Assembly (NCBI GenBank): GCA_006503475.1 | Contig: RSEH01000193.1 | Location: forward strand, 27,792 to 91,791 | Length of the DNA stretch: 64,000 nucleotides | From: Stentor roeselii | Lineage: Eukaryota; Ciliophora; Heterotrichea; Heterotrichida; Stentoridae | Reading direction: 5' to 3' | Part shown: positions 9,320 to 18,460 of the stretch, piece by piece | Layout of the letters: each line of letters opens with the position of its first letter | How positions within the stretch are numbered: position 1 is the first letter of the stretch | Position numbers and translations under genes: made by a program | The notes under the pieces: generated by a model | What the model was told of the DNA's origin: nothing | The model's database searches: none | The model's input: only the letters and a program-made list of their open reading frames with translations

Positions 9320-9730
9320 CTAGTTAGACCTTATCAACATCTTGCTTAGTCCTTCAGGAAGACTATCTAAAATATTTTCTTTTTCTGATAAAAACGAGAT
9401 GCCGAGGGTGGGTATCTTGAGAAGAATCTCTAAAATACTAAGAACGTAAACAATATGATGAATCACGTTCATCCAGGAGTCGTCTTCATTCTTCTCCCAT
9501 GCTGACCCCCAGTAAAGGATCCAAGCGATATCTACCAAAGTTGTCATGAACATCAAGAAAATCACTGGAACTTTTAAGGTCTATTTAATCATCACTTTGT
9601 TGTTTTCGAACCAGATCAGCCATGCGTAGAGGAATAAGGGAAGGTTGTAGTCTGACCTTGATAGGCAACTTATGAAGGCAACTCCTGAGACTCCCAGGAA
9701 GAGACGCGGAAGATAAGATTGAAATTCCAT
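9320..9730 (-). CDS. small multi-pass membrane protein, two exons, weakly AGTRAP-like
   Basis: complement(join(9320..9580, 9596..9730)), 131 residues. The downstream frame has no good start; extending past a 15-nt GT...AG segment (9581-9595, gtgatgattaaatag) recovers an ATG at 9730 and a hydrophobic first exon. Four membrane segments are visible: about 8-22, 30-42, 48-66 and 83-103. The short length and layout (TM pairs, a DIAWILYW segment, then a TM) resemble angiotensin II receptor-associated protein (AGTRAP), but only weakly, so this is a suggestion. Its TAG stop touches the stop of the upstream convergent gene with no bases between. The next gene diverges 89 bp away. Confidence 0.72.
9581..9595 (-). 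other. 15-nt intron
   Basis: gtgatgattaaatag on the minus strand, phase 0, ending in an in-frame TAG. It starts GTG rather than the GTA used by the other nine introns in the window. Confidence 0.75.
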
Positions 9731-9819
9731 TTTTTATTGAAAGACTTGAAAACTGGGTGTTAATAAATTCTAATCATTACTCATCATTTCAATATCGAAA
9801 ATGATTGAAGTATCAATAA

Positions 9820-10962
9820 ATGGAAGACTTGATTCCAGCCTTAGCTTATCGATACAAACCTACCGAGGACTATCTGTACAGTGGAGAAAAGTCTTCGATA
9901 AAGCGTTGTATTTACTATAAAACTCAATTCACTGTCTATGAAAAAAACTCGATTCAAGAGTTTAAAAATTTCATTATAACAAAACTTCCAAGTAAGACAA
10001 TTCCAGAGTTCTTCGGCGACGAGGAGCTTTTAAGGGTCCTGATACGTCACAAGTTCAGCTATAAAAAAGCAATCGACGGGCTAATCGAAGAGATCGAGTG
10101 GCGAACATCAATTCTTCCAAACTCTTACCAGTCCCTCGGCCTTCAAGTTCAAAATTTATTAAACTCTGGAATTGTTTACATTACAGGTCGAGATAATCGC
10201 TTTCGTCCACTTCTTATTGTAAACATTGAAAGACTAGAAGACCATAAAACACAAATAGAAAAAATCACATATCTCTTAGTTTTTTTCATTGAATTCATCA
10301 GATCAAGGCTTTCAATTCCAGGAAAAGTTGAAAATTTCATCTTGTTGCTTGATATGTGTGGAAGGCGCGTCAAAGACGCGCCTGTGAAAGAAGTGAAAAA
10401 ACTTTATGATATGATTCAAGGACACTACCCTGATTACATGTCTTTAAACTACATCGTTAATTCAGGAGGGAAGGGAGTACTTGGAAGTCTTTTCAATAAC
10501 TTCATGGACTACGACACTAACCGTAAAACTATCTGGGATAAGGACAATGGAAGTGAATTTTTAAGTGTTCATTTTAACTCTTGTCAATATGAGGCAAAGT
10601 ACGGTGGAGGTCTTGAAGAAGTGAATGAGTTTTGGCCTGTCAATCTTCCCATCGGGCCTTTTAATGCTGCGGGAGAGACTCAGACTCAGTATTTATTTGC
10701 TGATGAGTCAAGTGAAAGTGAATTTCAGTCGATTAGTGAAAAGATCAGTATAAGTTTGCCTTTTACCAGAGAAGATCAAATTGGAAGTGACTCAGATAGC
10801 ATTAAATTTGACTCAAACTCTTATAATGTGAATGTTGATGTACCTGCCTCTATCGAAGACCCTGAAATGCAGAACATGAGTCAGTACTCCCGCGACAGTA
10901 GTCAAGACTCAAAGACTAAAAAAAAGTTCTGCTGTAAAACCGGAAAATGCCTAATAATGTAA
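9820..10962 (+). CDS. Sec14/CRAL-TRIO lipid-transfer protein with CaaX terminus
   Basis: 380 residues. A CRAL-TRIO N-terminal helical region (about 55-95, with LLRVLIRHKFSYKKAI) precedes a CRAL-TRIO lipid-binding domain (about 110-260: YITGRDNRFRPLLIVN, ILLLDMCG, IQGHYPDYMSLNYIVN, then a YGGGLEE segment near the end). Family members bind and exchange phosphatidylinositol or other lipids. After an acidic, Ser-rich tail the protein ends FCCKTGKCLIM; CLIM is a good farnesylation-type CaaX box with upstream Cys residues that could be acylated. Inference: a membrane-tethered Sec14-like protein. ATG 9820, stop TAA; the next gene follows after 64 bp on the same strand. Confidence 0.85.
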   Translation: MEDLIPALAYRYKPTEDYLYSGEKSSIKRCIYYKTQFTVYEKNSIQEFKNFIITKLPSKTIPEFFGDEELLRVLIRHKFSYKKAIDGLIEEIEWRTSILPNSYQSLGLQVQNLLNSGIVYITGRDNRFRPLLIVNIERLEDHKTQIEKITYLLVFFIEFIRSRLSIPGKVENFILLLDMCGRRVKDAPVKEVKKLYDMIQGHYPDYMSLNYIVNSGGKGVLGSLFNNFMDYDTNRKTIWDKDNGSEFLSVHFNSCQYEAKYGGGLEEVNEFWPVNLPIGPFNAAGETQTQYLFADESSESEFQSISEKISISLPFTREDQIGSDSDSIKFDSNSYNVNVDVPASIEDPEMQNMSQYSRDSSQDSKTKKKFCCKTGKCLIM

Positions 10963-11026
10963 ACCTTAACACCCTGACATTCCTTTCAAATCTTCAAATA
11001 ATTTAGTTTAATCAACACCCTCATAA

Positions 11027-14000
11027 ATGAACGCCTCAGGTGAAAAAATTAAAGGCTCTATCGCATCGAATCTTCGACGTAGTCTAATTGTTCAGAACTT
11101 CGAAATCCCTGGAGACTCTTCAAGCCGGAACGATAAAAACTGCGCAGTTTGTCAGGCAGAATTCGGAAAAATCGGCATCATTCATGCAAAGAAAAATACT
11201 TGCAAGTTCTGTAATAGAGGAGTCTGTTCAAAGTGCTCTCCAGAACAGTTGATGCACCCTGGGACTAAAAAGTTAGAAAGAATCTGCTCGGCTTGCTTAA
11301 CGCGAATGATGGAATCGCATTTTTCACAAGATTTTCAGAAAAAAATTCAGGACTTGAAAGAAGAGAAGAAGAATCGAGAGGAAGAAATGAAGTTTATGAA
11401 GTATGAAAAAGAAATGGATATGCAGGAAAATAAAGCTGTTGATGAAAAAATTCGATTGGAAAGTCAATCTTTTGAAGAGATACGAATTAAATTTAAGAAA
11501 AATTTAAATGATTTGCAAGAAAAACAGGAAGAATTGAGAATTTCTTTAAGGGCTTTGTATGAGAAAAAAGAAATTTTTGAAAAGGAAAATAAAGATTTTC
11601 AAGAAAGTGAAAAAGAAATGATTTTAGAACTTACTCGAAAAATCATGGAAAATGATGAAAATTTTAAAGTTTCTGAATCACTTCATGAAAAAATTGATTT
11701 TTTGAAGAAAGAGAAAAAAAAAATTGAAGGAAATTTAAAACAAAAAAAGGAAAATTCGAGAGAAGAACAAGAGAAAGAACTTGAAATTTCTAATGAACTT
11801 GAAGTGCAGGAAAATGAAAATTTTGGAATTCAAAAAGAAAATTTGGAAACACTTGAAGAAATGCTTGAGTTGATAAAAGAAAATCATGAAATTGAGGAAA
11901 GGACTTTAAAAATGTCGGTGGAGTCTGAACTTCATGAAAAAATCCTTCAAATGGAAAAGAGCTCACAGCTTGGAGAAGAGATTTTAAAAGAATTATCCTC
12001 ATTTCAGCAAAAAGCCTTAGAAATTCAAGCGAAAAATAAAGAATCAAAGGATCAGCTAATCAAACAGGAAACAGAAAAAACAGTTTTAACTGAAAATCTT
12101 TCAAAAATTAAAGAAGAACAAGAAAAAACCCGGAAAGACCTAAACTTGCTTCAAAGTGAATTAATTGCTTTAAGGTCTCTAAACGATTCACAAAAACAAG
12201 ATTTTCCAGTATTATCCTTGAAATCAGAGAATTTACAGCAATCCAAAATTATTTTATTGAAAAGTATTGAAGACAACAAGCAACATTTAATAAACCAAGT
12301 TTTAATTGAAAAGTCCCAACAGCTTTTGAATGAAATTCAAAAACAAGATAAAGAAAACGAAGAAGTGACAGAAGAAAACAAGAAAGTTTTACAAGAAATC
12401 GAAAAAATAAATGAAGAAAATCTAGAAATCGAAAAAAAATTCGTAATTGAAGAACTCACATCAGTTTTATTTGAAAAACACGAAGATTTACTTTTTAACA
12501 AGTTTTTAGAGTCCTGGACCGAGCAAGAAAAGATTTTTTTCCAAGGAATCGAATCGAAATTAACGCAAAACATCAAAGAAGACCAAGAAAACCACGAAAA
12601 ACTTACAGAAAATATAAAAAATCTCAAAGAATCCAATAAACAAGTCCTCATCTCTTCTGCCCAATCATCTGAAATTCTTCAGTCATTAGAATCTGAATTA
12701 AAAAATCTTCTTCAATCAAGCAAAGACAACAAAGACTTACTAAAAGTTCTTAATTCAAAAATTGAAGAAAATAAAGAAAGCAAAAAAAATATCTCTAAAA
12801 GATTGAAAGAAACTCAAGAAATTTTAATAGTTCTTGAAAAAAGCGAGGAACTTTCACTTGAATACGAAAACCAAAGCAGGAAAAACGAAGAAGTTTCTGA
12901 AGAAAACTTTGAAATCTTTGAAGAAATCCAGAAGTTAATCATAGAAAATATTTTAATTGATAAAAAAACTTTGGAATTGGAGGTTAATCAGATAATAAAT
13001 GAAAAAAATGCCCAGATTAAAGAAAATTCTTTATTTGAACAGCTAGTGACAAACGAATCCTCCCTTTTAGATCTAAAATCTTCAGAAACCACTAAAAAAA
13101 TCTCAGAACTATCAGAAATAAAGCAAGATCTTGACCAAAAATCAACAAATTTTAAATCTCAAACACTTCTTTCAACCAACGACTGCCAGAAACTTCAAGA
13201 AATCTCAGAGTCTCTAATACAAGACCTCAGCACATTGAAAGAAACTCAAGAAAATAACTTAACTTCGCTATCAGATCTACAAAAACAGCTGATTGAAGTC
13301 CAGGAATTCAAAGTTTTACTTCAAAAAAGCATTCAAGATAATGAAAACCTGATTCTCCAAGCAATGACTGAAAAAATCGAAAAGTACTCAAATCAACTTG
13401 ATGAGCAAAACTTTGAAAATCATTTAATTCGGACAGAAAATAGTTCAATCATCAACGAGATTCAAAAAATTCTTCAAGAAAATGATGAAGTTACAAAAAT
13501 CATTCTTTTAAAGGAAATCTGTGACTCGCAGCAGGACAGAAAAGAAATAATTGAAGAAAAATTAGAGTTTGAATCGAAAATATCTGAAGAAAATCAAAGA
13601 TTTGAAGAAAAAATGCAAGTTTATAAAGAAAATGTTGAGGAAATGAGAGGAAAATCCCAGGATTATAAAGAAAAAATAGAAGAAATGAAGAGAAATGAGC
13701 AAGATTTCATTATTAACTTTAAGAGATCTGATGAAATCTGGATTTTAACTGAGTCTGAATTATTAAATTTTAAAGAAAAAAGGAAAAATGATGATGAAAG
13801 TCTGAGAGACTTAGAAAGCCGTTTGAAAGAACTGCAAGAAATGAAAGACCTGCTCAAAAAAACCTTGCAAGATAAAAGCGAGAATCAACTCCAACAGTTC
13901 ATCTCTGAAAAAACCGAGGAACTCACTAAAAACCTGGAATCTCAAACAGAAGAAAACTGTTTAATTCAACATGAAAACCTTGAACTCCTTGAAGAAATTT

Positions 14001-14809
14001 TAAAAGAGTCAACTTTCAGTCACTTCCTATCAAAACAATTGATCCTTTCACAGATCTCAATCGAATCCGACGAAACCATTTCAATAATAAACAAAAACTC
14101 ATCTCTTGAAACTGAAATCCTTTCAGAATCAAACAAAAATCATAAAAATTCTGAATCCTTATCATCCCTGCAATTATTCCACTCCAAACTGAAATCCACC
14201 CTGCATGACCTCCAATCATCTACCACCTCAATGAAAGAATCCAAAAAAGCCACATCATCTTTCCTTAACATCCTTCAACAAGAATACCAAGACTCTAAAA
14301 TTCTTTTCGACTTTCACAAAACTCATCTTCCAGTCCTCGAAACTCGTTACTCTTCTCTTCTTTCCCAAAAATCATCTCTCCAAAATTCTCTTCTCAATAA
14401 AAAAGACCTTTCCTCATTTTCCCAAGAATCTTCTCAACTTTCCTCTGACCTCGAAATCCAAAACCACGAAAACCTTTTACTTGAAAAAGAAAATTTTCTC
14501 ACTTCTGAAGAAATCCAGAAACTTTTAAATGAAACTCAAGAAATCAATGAAAAAATCTTAAGTTTCGAGATCCTGAAGAAAAATTCTGAAAGTGACTCAT
14601 TAATAAGTACTTCAACTTCTAAGTACTCTCCAGAAGAAGAAGAAAAAATTCGTGATTTCCGACAAAAAGCTCATGAAAATAAAATCAAGATAAATGAACT
14701 GAAGATATTACTTGAAGGTCACGCAATTCATAAAAAACGTTCATTGTTAGACACTGAGAAAGGAGCAGACCCTTCATCCCGCCCATGTGCGCGTTGTCTG
14801 ACATTCTAA
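11027..14809 (+). CDS. FYVE-like zinc finger, giant coiled coil, CaaX terminus
   Basis: 1260 residues. The N-terminus holds eight Cys as CAVC, CKFC, VCSKC and CSAC (about 38-92), the spacing of a FYVE-like finger. The basic R(R/K)HHCR patch that gives classical FYVE domains PI3P binding is replaced by KKNTCKFC, so lipid binding is doubtful. Residues about 95-1220 are nearly uninterrupted Glu/Lys/Leu-rich coiled coil containing several Glu-Glu-Asn-rich segments that recur at long intervals. The protein ends RPCARCLTF; CLTF fits a CaaX box. Inference: a long tether anchored by prenylation at one end, in the manner of EEA1 or golgins. The TAA stop abuts the MORN gene stop. Confidence 0.85.
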   Translation: MNASGEKIKGSIASNLRRSLIVQNFEIPGDSSSRNDKNCAVCQAEFGKIGIIHAKKNTCKFCNRGVCSKCSPEQLMHPGTKKLERICSACLTRMMESHFSQDFQKKIQDLKEEKKNREEEMKFMKYEKEMDMQENKAVDEKIRLESQSFEEIRIKFKKNLNDLQEKQEELRISLRALYEKKEIFEKENKDFQESEKEMILELTRKIMENDENFKVSESLHEKIDFLKKEKKKIEGNLKQKKENSREEQEKELEISNELEVQENENFGIQKENLETLEEMLELIKENHEIEERTLKMSVESELHEKILQMEKSSQLGEEILKELSSFQQKALEIQAKNKESKDQLIKQETEKTVLTENLSKIKEEQEKTRKDLNLLQSELIALRSLNDSQKQDFPVLSLKSENLQQSKIILLKSIEDNKQHLINQVLIEKSQQLLNEIQKQDKENEEVTEENKKVLQEIEKINEENLEIEKKFVIEELTSVLFEKHEDLLFNKFLESWTEQEKIFFQGIESKLTQNIKEDQENHEKLTENIKNLKESNKQVLISSAQSSEILQSLESELKNLLQSSKDNKDLLKVLNSKIEENKESKKNISKRLKETQEILIVLEKSEELSLEYENQSRKNEEVSEENFEIFEEIQKLIIENILIDKKTLELEVNQIINEKNAQIKENSLFEQLVTNESSLLDLKSSETTKKISELSEIKQDLDQKSTNFKSQTLLSTNDCQKLQEISESLIQDLSTLKETQENNLTSLSDLQKQLIEVQEFKVLLQKSIQDNENLILQAMTEKIEKYSNQLDEQNFENHLIRTENSSIINEIQKILQENDEVTKIILLKEICDSQQDRKEIIEEKLEFESKISEENQRFEEKMQVYKENVEEMRGKSQDYKEKIEEMKRNEQDFIINFKRSDEIWILTESELLNFKEKRKNDDESLRDLESRLKELQEMKDLLKKTLQDKSENQLQQFISEKTEELTKNLESQTEENCLIQHENLELLEEILKESTFSHFLSKQLILSQISIESDETISIINKNSSLETEILSESNKNHKNSESLSSLQLFHSKLKSTLHDLQSSTTSMKESKKATSSFLNILQQEYQDSKILFDFHKTHLPVLETRYSSLLSQKSSLQNSLLNKKDLSSFSQESSQLSSDLEIQNHENLLLEKENFLTSEEIQKLLNETQEINEKILSFEILKKNSESDSLISTSTSKYSPEEEEKIRDFRQKAHENKIKINELKILLEGHAIHKKRSLLDTEKGADPSSRPCARCLTF

Positions 14810-15811
14810 TTAATTACAAATCCATTCAGTCCTTTCGCCTTCGACCCATCTTCCAAAGCGAGTTTCGAGTTTTTGTTTATTTTTATTGAAAAAGGTGTAT
14901 TGTGCAGTTCCATGTTGTTTTCCATTGACCCACTCGCCGTTGTAAACTTTTCCATCAGGCCAGGTCATTTTTCCTTTTCCATGTTTGAAGCCAGTATGAT
15001 ACTCGCCTTCATACCTTCTGCCATCAGGCCATTCAAACAATCCAAATCCATGCATTTTATTATTTTTCCATTCGCCTGAGTACTTTTTGCCGTTTTCCCA
15101 GGTGCAACACCCGAAGCCGCAGATCAAGTCAGCGACGAACTCGCCTTCGAAGACTTTTGCTGAATGAGTTAATTTTCCAATGCCTGTCCGAGTACCGCCT
15201 TGAAATTCGCCGATATAAGTGGCCTGATCCCAGATAATTGTACAGATTCCAGTCAAGGTCCCTTTGATGTACTCGCCTTTCACGCACTTATGCCGGGAGA
15301 AGTAATGACAGCCCATTCCGTGAGGCTTGTTCTTTTTAAAGATACCTTCGAAGTACTCACCTGATGCGTGGATTAAACGACCTGGGCCTGAAAATTTTCC
15401 TTTGAAAAAAGAACCTGTGTAGATACTTCCGTCTGAATTCACTTGAACACCTTTTCCATTTCTTAAGTCGTTTTCCCATTGGCCGAAGTAAAAAACGTCT
15501 TCTTCGACTTCTAAGGGAAGGTCGAATTGGTCATCGTCTGAGATGTAGGGGTTGGCTAGGGTCTTTTGAAGCTTTAGAACTGAGGGTGGAATGCGATGGG
15601 ATGTTCGGGTGTAAAACTGGAAAAGGTGAGAAAGAGCTGGAAGACGGAATACTTCTGAGTGAAAAGTTTCTAAAGCGTTTATGTCGTTTATGGATATTGA
15701 CTCGTGATGGAAACTAGAATGGTTTGAATGACTTTGAGGAGATAATAGCTTGATTTCTGTAGTTCTACCTCCTGGGGTGCTGTTGAAAACACAAGAACAG
15801 TCGCTTCCCAT
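14810..15811 (-). CDS. MORN-repeat protein with probable N-myristoylation
   Basis: 333 residues with about nine MORN repeats from residue about 110 to 325 (for example YFGQWENDLRNGKG, YTGSFFKGKFSGPG, YSGEWKNNKMHGFG, YEGEYHTGFKHGKG, YNGEWVNGKQHG). MORN proteins bind membranes or organise cortical and ciliary structures. The frame extends to 15823, but that codon is TTG; the first ATG at 15811 gives MGSDCSC, a good Gly2 myristoylation start with neighbouring Cys for palmitoylation, and I choose it. The N-terminal 100 residues are unlike MORN and possibly disordered. Convergent with the coiled-coil gene, with 0 bp between the stops. Confidence 0.88.
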   Translation of the reverse strand: MGSDCSCVFNSTPGGRTTEIKLLSPQSHSNHSSFHHESISINDINALETFHSEVFRLPALSHLFQFYTRTSHRIPPSVLKLQKTLANPYISDDDQFDLPLEVEEDVFYFGQWENDLRNGKGVQVNSDGSIYTGSFFKGKFSGPGRLIHASGEYFEGIFKKNKPHGMGCHYFSRHKCVKGEYIKGTLTGICTIIWDQATYIGEFQGGTRTGIGKLTHSAKVFEGEFVADLICGFGCCTWENGKKYSGEWKNNKMHGFGLFEWPDGRRYEGEYHTGFKHGKGKMTWPDGKVYNGEWVNGKQHGTAQYTFFNKNKQKLETRFGRWVEGERTEWICN

Positions 15812-16237
15812 TATAGATACCAAGATACTTTCTTGGATTTTTTAGATACTTTAATTCTATCATTTTTAGATTCGTTGAAGAAAGAAGTATTTTTTTATGG
15901 AATGAAGGGATTTAGGAATTTCGGTTTAGGATTTTTTGGATTGCTTGGAAAGAGCTTTTTATCGAAATACCTTGGAGAGTAATACTTTCAATATGAAAAA
16001 TAATTAAATAAATTTTCATTTCTAATACTTGAAAAAAAAATTGGAAGAAGTTTCAATTTGGCTTATTTTTAAGGTGAGTCCTGGGTAATTTTAGAGAGTC
16101 AGGAAGGTTAAGTTCTGATTAAATGCAAGTAGTTTGATTATGAATACCAGGCCACGAAAAAATAATTACCCACAAAAAATTTCTAAGATTACCTAAAAAT
16201 TGATAACCGACCTATAACCACTAATAATTGAATATAA
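15812..16237. other. intergenic spacer between divergent genes
   Basis: About 425 bp, AT-rich, between the MORN gene (minus) and the RING gene (plus). It presumably contains both promoters. I recognise no motif, repeat or RNA gene. Confidence 0.5.
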
Positions 16238-17002
16238 ATGGAACCACTAAGCCAACCAAAAGTTAAGCTCTCACTGGTGTTCGATTCATTCAAAATCAAA
16301 GTGAAAACGATCCAGACCCAATCATCCAGTCCATTAGGGGTGTTGTATATCGACCGCTATTTCCATGGCCTTCCTACTGAAGTTCCAGTATCGTACAATC
16401 AATTCATAATATCGTATATATTACCGTCAGTTTCTTCAAAATCATCAGAAAAAAGTCACTTTTTCAGTACATTGACACAGTCCACAGTTTATAGAGCCTA
16501 CCCTGAAAGTCCAGAAGCCCTTTTTTACATTATGCAAGATCCATTTTCTACCACTTTGTCCTTTATTATCTTGTCTATTCCATTTAACTTTGCAGCTACT
16601 CTTGGCCAATTTCCTTCTTTTAATCCTCTTTCTTTGTCGAAAAAATATATTGAGAAAACTACTGCAAAAGAATTTATCGATTCCTACAAAAGTCAAGTCA
16701 ATCTTCTCAAGGTACAGTCATCCCAAAATATGCGAAAGATTTCAGTTTTGTCAAAACAACTTCAAGATATAAAAGTGTCTCCAGAAAAAACAGTTCTAGG
16801 CGATTGTCTTCTCTGTTACGAGAATCCAAAATCAACAGTCTTCCTCCCATGCGGTCACATAATAAGTTGCGGTAAATGCACAGTCCACAAATTAAAGATC
16901 CATCTCAACCGAAAAATGCCTACAAGGAAAAAGCCAAAACAATGTCCTTTATGCAATGGGACGATCATAAAGTCACTAGAGATTATTAATAGTAAAAATT
17001 AG
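16238..17002 (+). CDS. RING-finger protein, probable E3 ubiquitin ligase
   Basis: 254 residues. The C-terminal C3HC4 RING starts at CLLCYENPKS, continues LPCGHIISCGKC and ends CPLCNGTI; the loop between Zn pairs 3 and 4 is long and basic (about 20 residues with RKMPTRKKPKQ). The first 150 residues are Ser/Thr/Phe-rich and match nothing I know, followed by a short helix. C-terminal RINGs of this kind usually act as E3 ligases. The TAG stop overlaps the TAA stop of the convergent TRAPPC4 gene (16999-17002, TTAG read from both strands). Confidence 0.8.
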   Translation: MEPLSQPKVKLSLVFDSFKIKVKTIQTQSSSPLGVLYIDRYFHGLPTEVPVSYNQFIISYILPSVSSKSSEKSHFFSTLTQSTVYRAYPESPEALFYIMQDPFSTTLSFIILSIPFNFAATLGQFPSFNPLSLSKKYIEKTTAKEFIDSYKSQVNLLKVQSSQNMRKISVLSKQLQDIKVSPEKTVLGDCLLCYENPKSTVFLPCGHIISCGKCTVHKLKIHLNRKMPTRKKPKQCPLCNGTIIKSLEIINSKN

Positions 17003-17403
17003 CTACGAATTCCAAACAACTTTTCAATCGCCCTGTCAAAACCATCAAATCGAATCTGCTGGTCCTGCTCGTAAAAAGGATTTTTTAGCACAAAGTCACT
17101 GTAAAACTGGTAAACTTGCTTGCAAAGCTTCTCCATGTCCATCGTGTTCGGGTCTGAGACAAGACAAAACTTTACACCGGTCTGGGACTGGAAACAACAT
17201 AATTTGAAGTGCTTTGAAGTAATCATCTTCAGACCTGACTTTTTTACTCCCGGAGGAGATACTATTGCACTTATTAGGTGAAGAGCGCCTACTGTTGCAC
17301 CGAATCGGATTAGATCTCCTGAGTCAAGCTGAGCACTTCCTGGGAATTTTTTTTCGTAGACTAGAAGACCGATGTTGTTCACTATGAAGAAATTGTAGTG
17401 CAT
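16999..17403 (-). CDS. TRAPPC4: TRAPP complex subunit 4 (Trs23/sybindin-like)
   Basis: A longin-fold subunit of the TRAPP tethering/GEF complex for Rab1 in ER-Golgi transport. 134 residues: the N-terminal strand MHYNFFIVNNIGLLVYEK, then KHFKLCCFQSQTGVKFCLVSDP and YQFYSDFVLKNPFYEQDQQI, the last almost diagnostic for Trs23/TRAPPC4. It lacks the PDZ-like insertion of animal TRAPPC4 and so is close to the short sybindin core. Start ATG 17403, stop TAA overlapping the RING gene stop. Confidence 0.9.
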   Translation of the reverse strand: MHYNFFIVNNIGLLVYEKKFPGSAQLDSGDLIRFGATVGALHLISAIVSPPGVKKSGLKMITSKHFKLCCFQSQTGVKFCLVSDPNTMDMEKLCKQVYQFYSDFVLKNPFYEQDQQIRFDGFDRAIEKLFGIRS

Positions 17404-17833
17404 CTAGGGATTATTAAGAGATTAACATTTTTAGAGATTTTTAGAGGTTTTGGAGTTTTTGGAGATTTAGGGTTTAGGATTTCATGATTTTATTAGATTT
17501 TATGGGATTTTTGGAATTTATGGAAGTTTTGAGGGGGTTTTTGGGTTTCAGGGATTTTTTAGGGTTTTTTGGAGATTTTGATGATTTTTTAAGGTTTTTT
17601 GGAGATTTTGATGATTTTTTAGGGTTTTCGGAGGTTTCGAGATGAAGAAATTTGAATTTGTGAATTTTTCATAATTTAAGTTATGAGTTTTTAAATGTTC
17701 TGAGAGTTTTGTAAGGAAGATTTCTTTGATTGCTGATAGTTGAGGATAAGAGGTATTGAATAGTTATTAATTCTTTCAGTATTTGATCTTTTATTCAAAG
17801 TCAAGTAATCAACGAATATGAGTGGTAATTATC
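17404..17833. other. intergenic, T/G-rich, with a short tandem repeat
   Basis: 430 bp between divergent genes, with strong strand skew: plus-strand runs of TTTT and GGG. It includes the 30-bp tandem repeat at 17553-17632 listed separately. No ORF or RNA gene is seen. Confidence 0.5.
17553..17632 (+). repeat. 30-bp tandem repeat, about 2.7 copies
   Basis: Units start at 17553, 17583 and 17613 with period 30, each beginning gattttttagggtttttt (one has aagg for aggg) and continuing with ggagattttgat. The last copy diverges after about 20 bases. Low-complexity T/G sequence. Confidence 0.8.
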
Positions 17834-18451
17834 ATGTTCAACTTAAATCAAGAGCCGATATTTTCAATCACAGCTGACCCGGTATCTCACCCTCGGACTC
17901 CAACATTGCCAACCCTTCCAGACCAAATGACAAATTCAAGTCGATACCGTTCAAAGCGTCTAAACATAGTGACAACAGGTCTAAACCCTCACCTAAGCCC
18001 AGGTATAAAAACCTCTTCAAACCGCAAGTCACAATGCGGTGAGGTCCCAGTCCGTCGAAACCTCTTTTCAGACTTTCCAACCCACGACGAGTCGAAGTTA
18101 CTATCATCAGAAAGTCCTCGAAAGCGTTCAATGCGAAGTCTGAGCACTTCGAGCAACGACAAAGGAAAATATTACTTACACGAGATAAACTCTTTAAACA
18201 TGAAGATCAGAAACTTAATAAAAGAACAAGAAACAATGCGCGACAAGTTAATAGCTCAAGAAAGTTTCATTCAAGGCTTGCAAAAAGAAGGACTTCGACC
18301 AGTTTACAGCGAGGTCCAAAGCGCGACGATTCCTGAGCACTCTATCGATGACTGCTACTTTAACGTCACTTTCAAGCCACAAGAAAAGTGGCTTCCGAGA
18401 TCAAGAAAGTTTCCCAGAGAAGTTTTTACAAGACCAATAAAGAATAAATAA
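17834..18451 (+). CDS. unrecognised Ser/Arg-rich protein with short coiled coil
   Basis: The open frame begins with GTG at 17822, but the first ATG is at 17834 (MFNLNQEP), giving 205 residues. An ATG at 17818 is in another frame and runs to an early stop. The first 110 residues are Pro/Ser/Arg-rich and probably disordered; residues about 113-155 form a short coiled coil (KYYLHEINSLNMKIRNLIKE); the C-terminal 40 residues contain FNVTFKPQEKWLPRSRKFPRE. No family recognised. The next gene starts 9 bp after the TAA on the same strand, so the two may be co-expressed. Confidence 0.72.
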   Translation: MFNLNQEPIFSITADPVSHPRTPTLPTLPDQMTNSSRYRSKRLNIVTTGLNPHLSPGIKTSSNRKSQCGEVPVRRNLFSDFPTHDESKLLSSESPRKRSMRSLSTSSNDKGKYYLHEINSLNMKIRNLIKEQETMRDKLIAQESFIQGLQKEGLRPVYSEVQSATIPEHSIDDCYFNVTFKPQEKWLPRSRKFPREVFTRPIKNK

Positions 18452-18460
18452 TTTAATATA

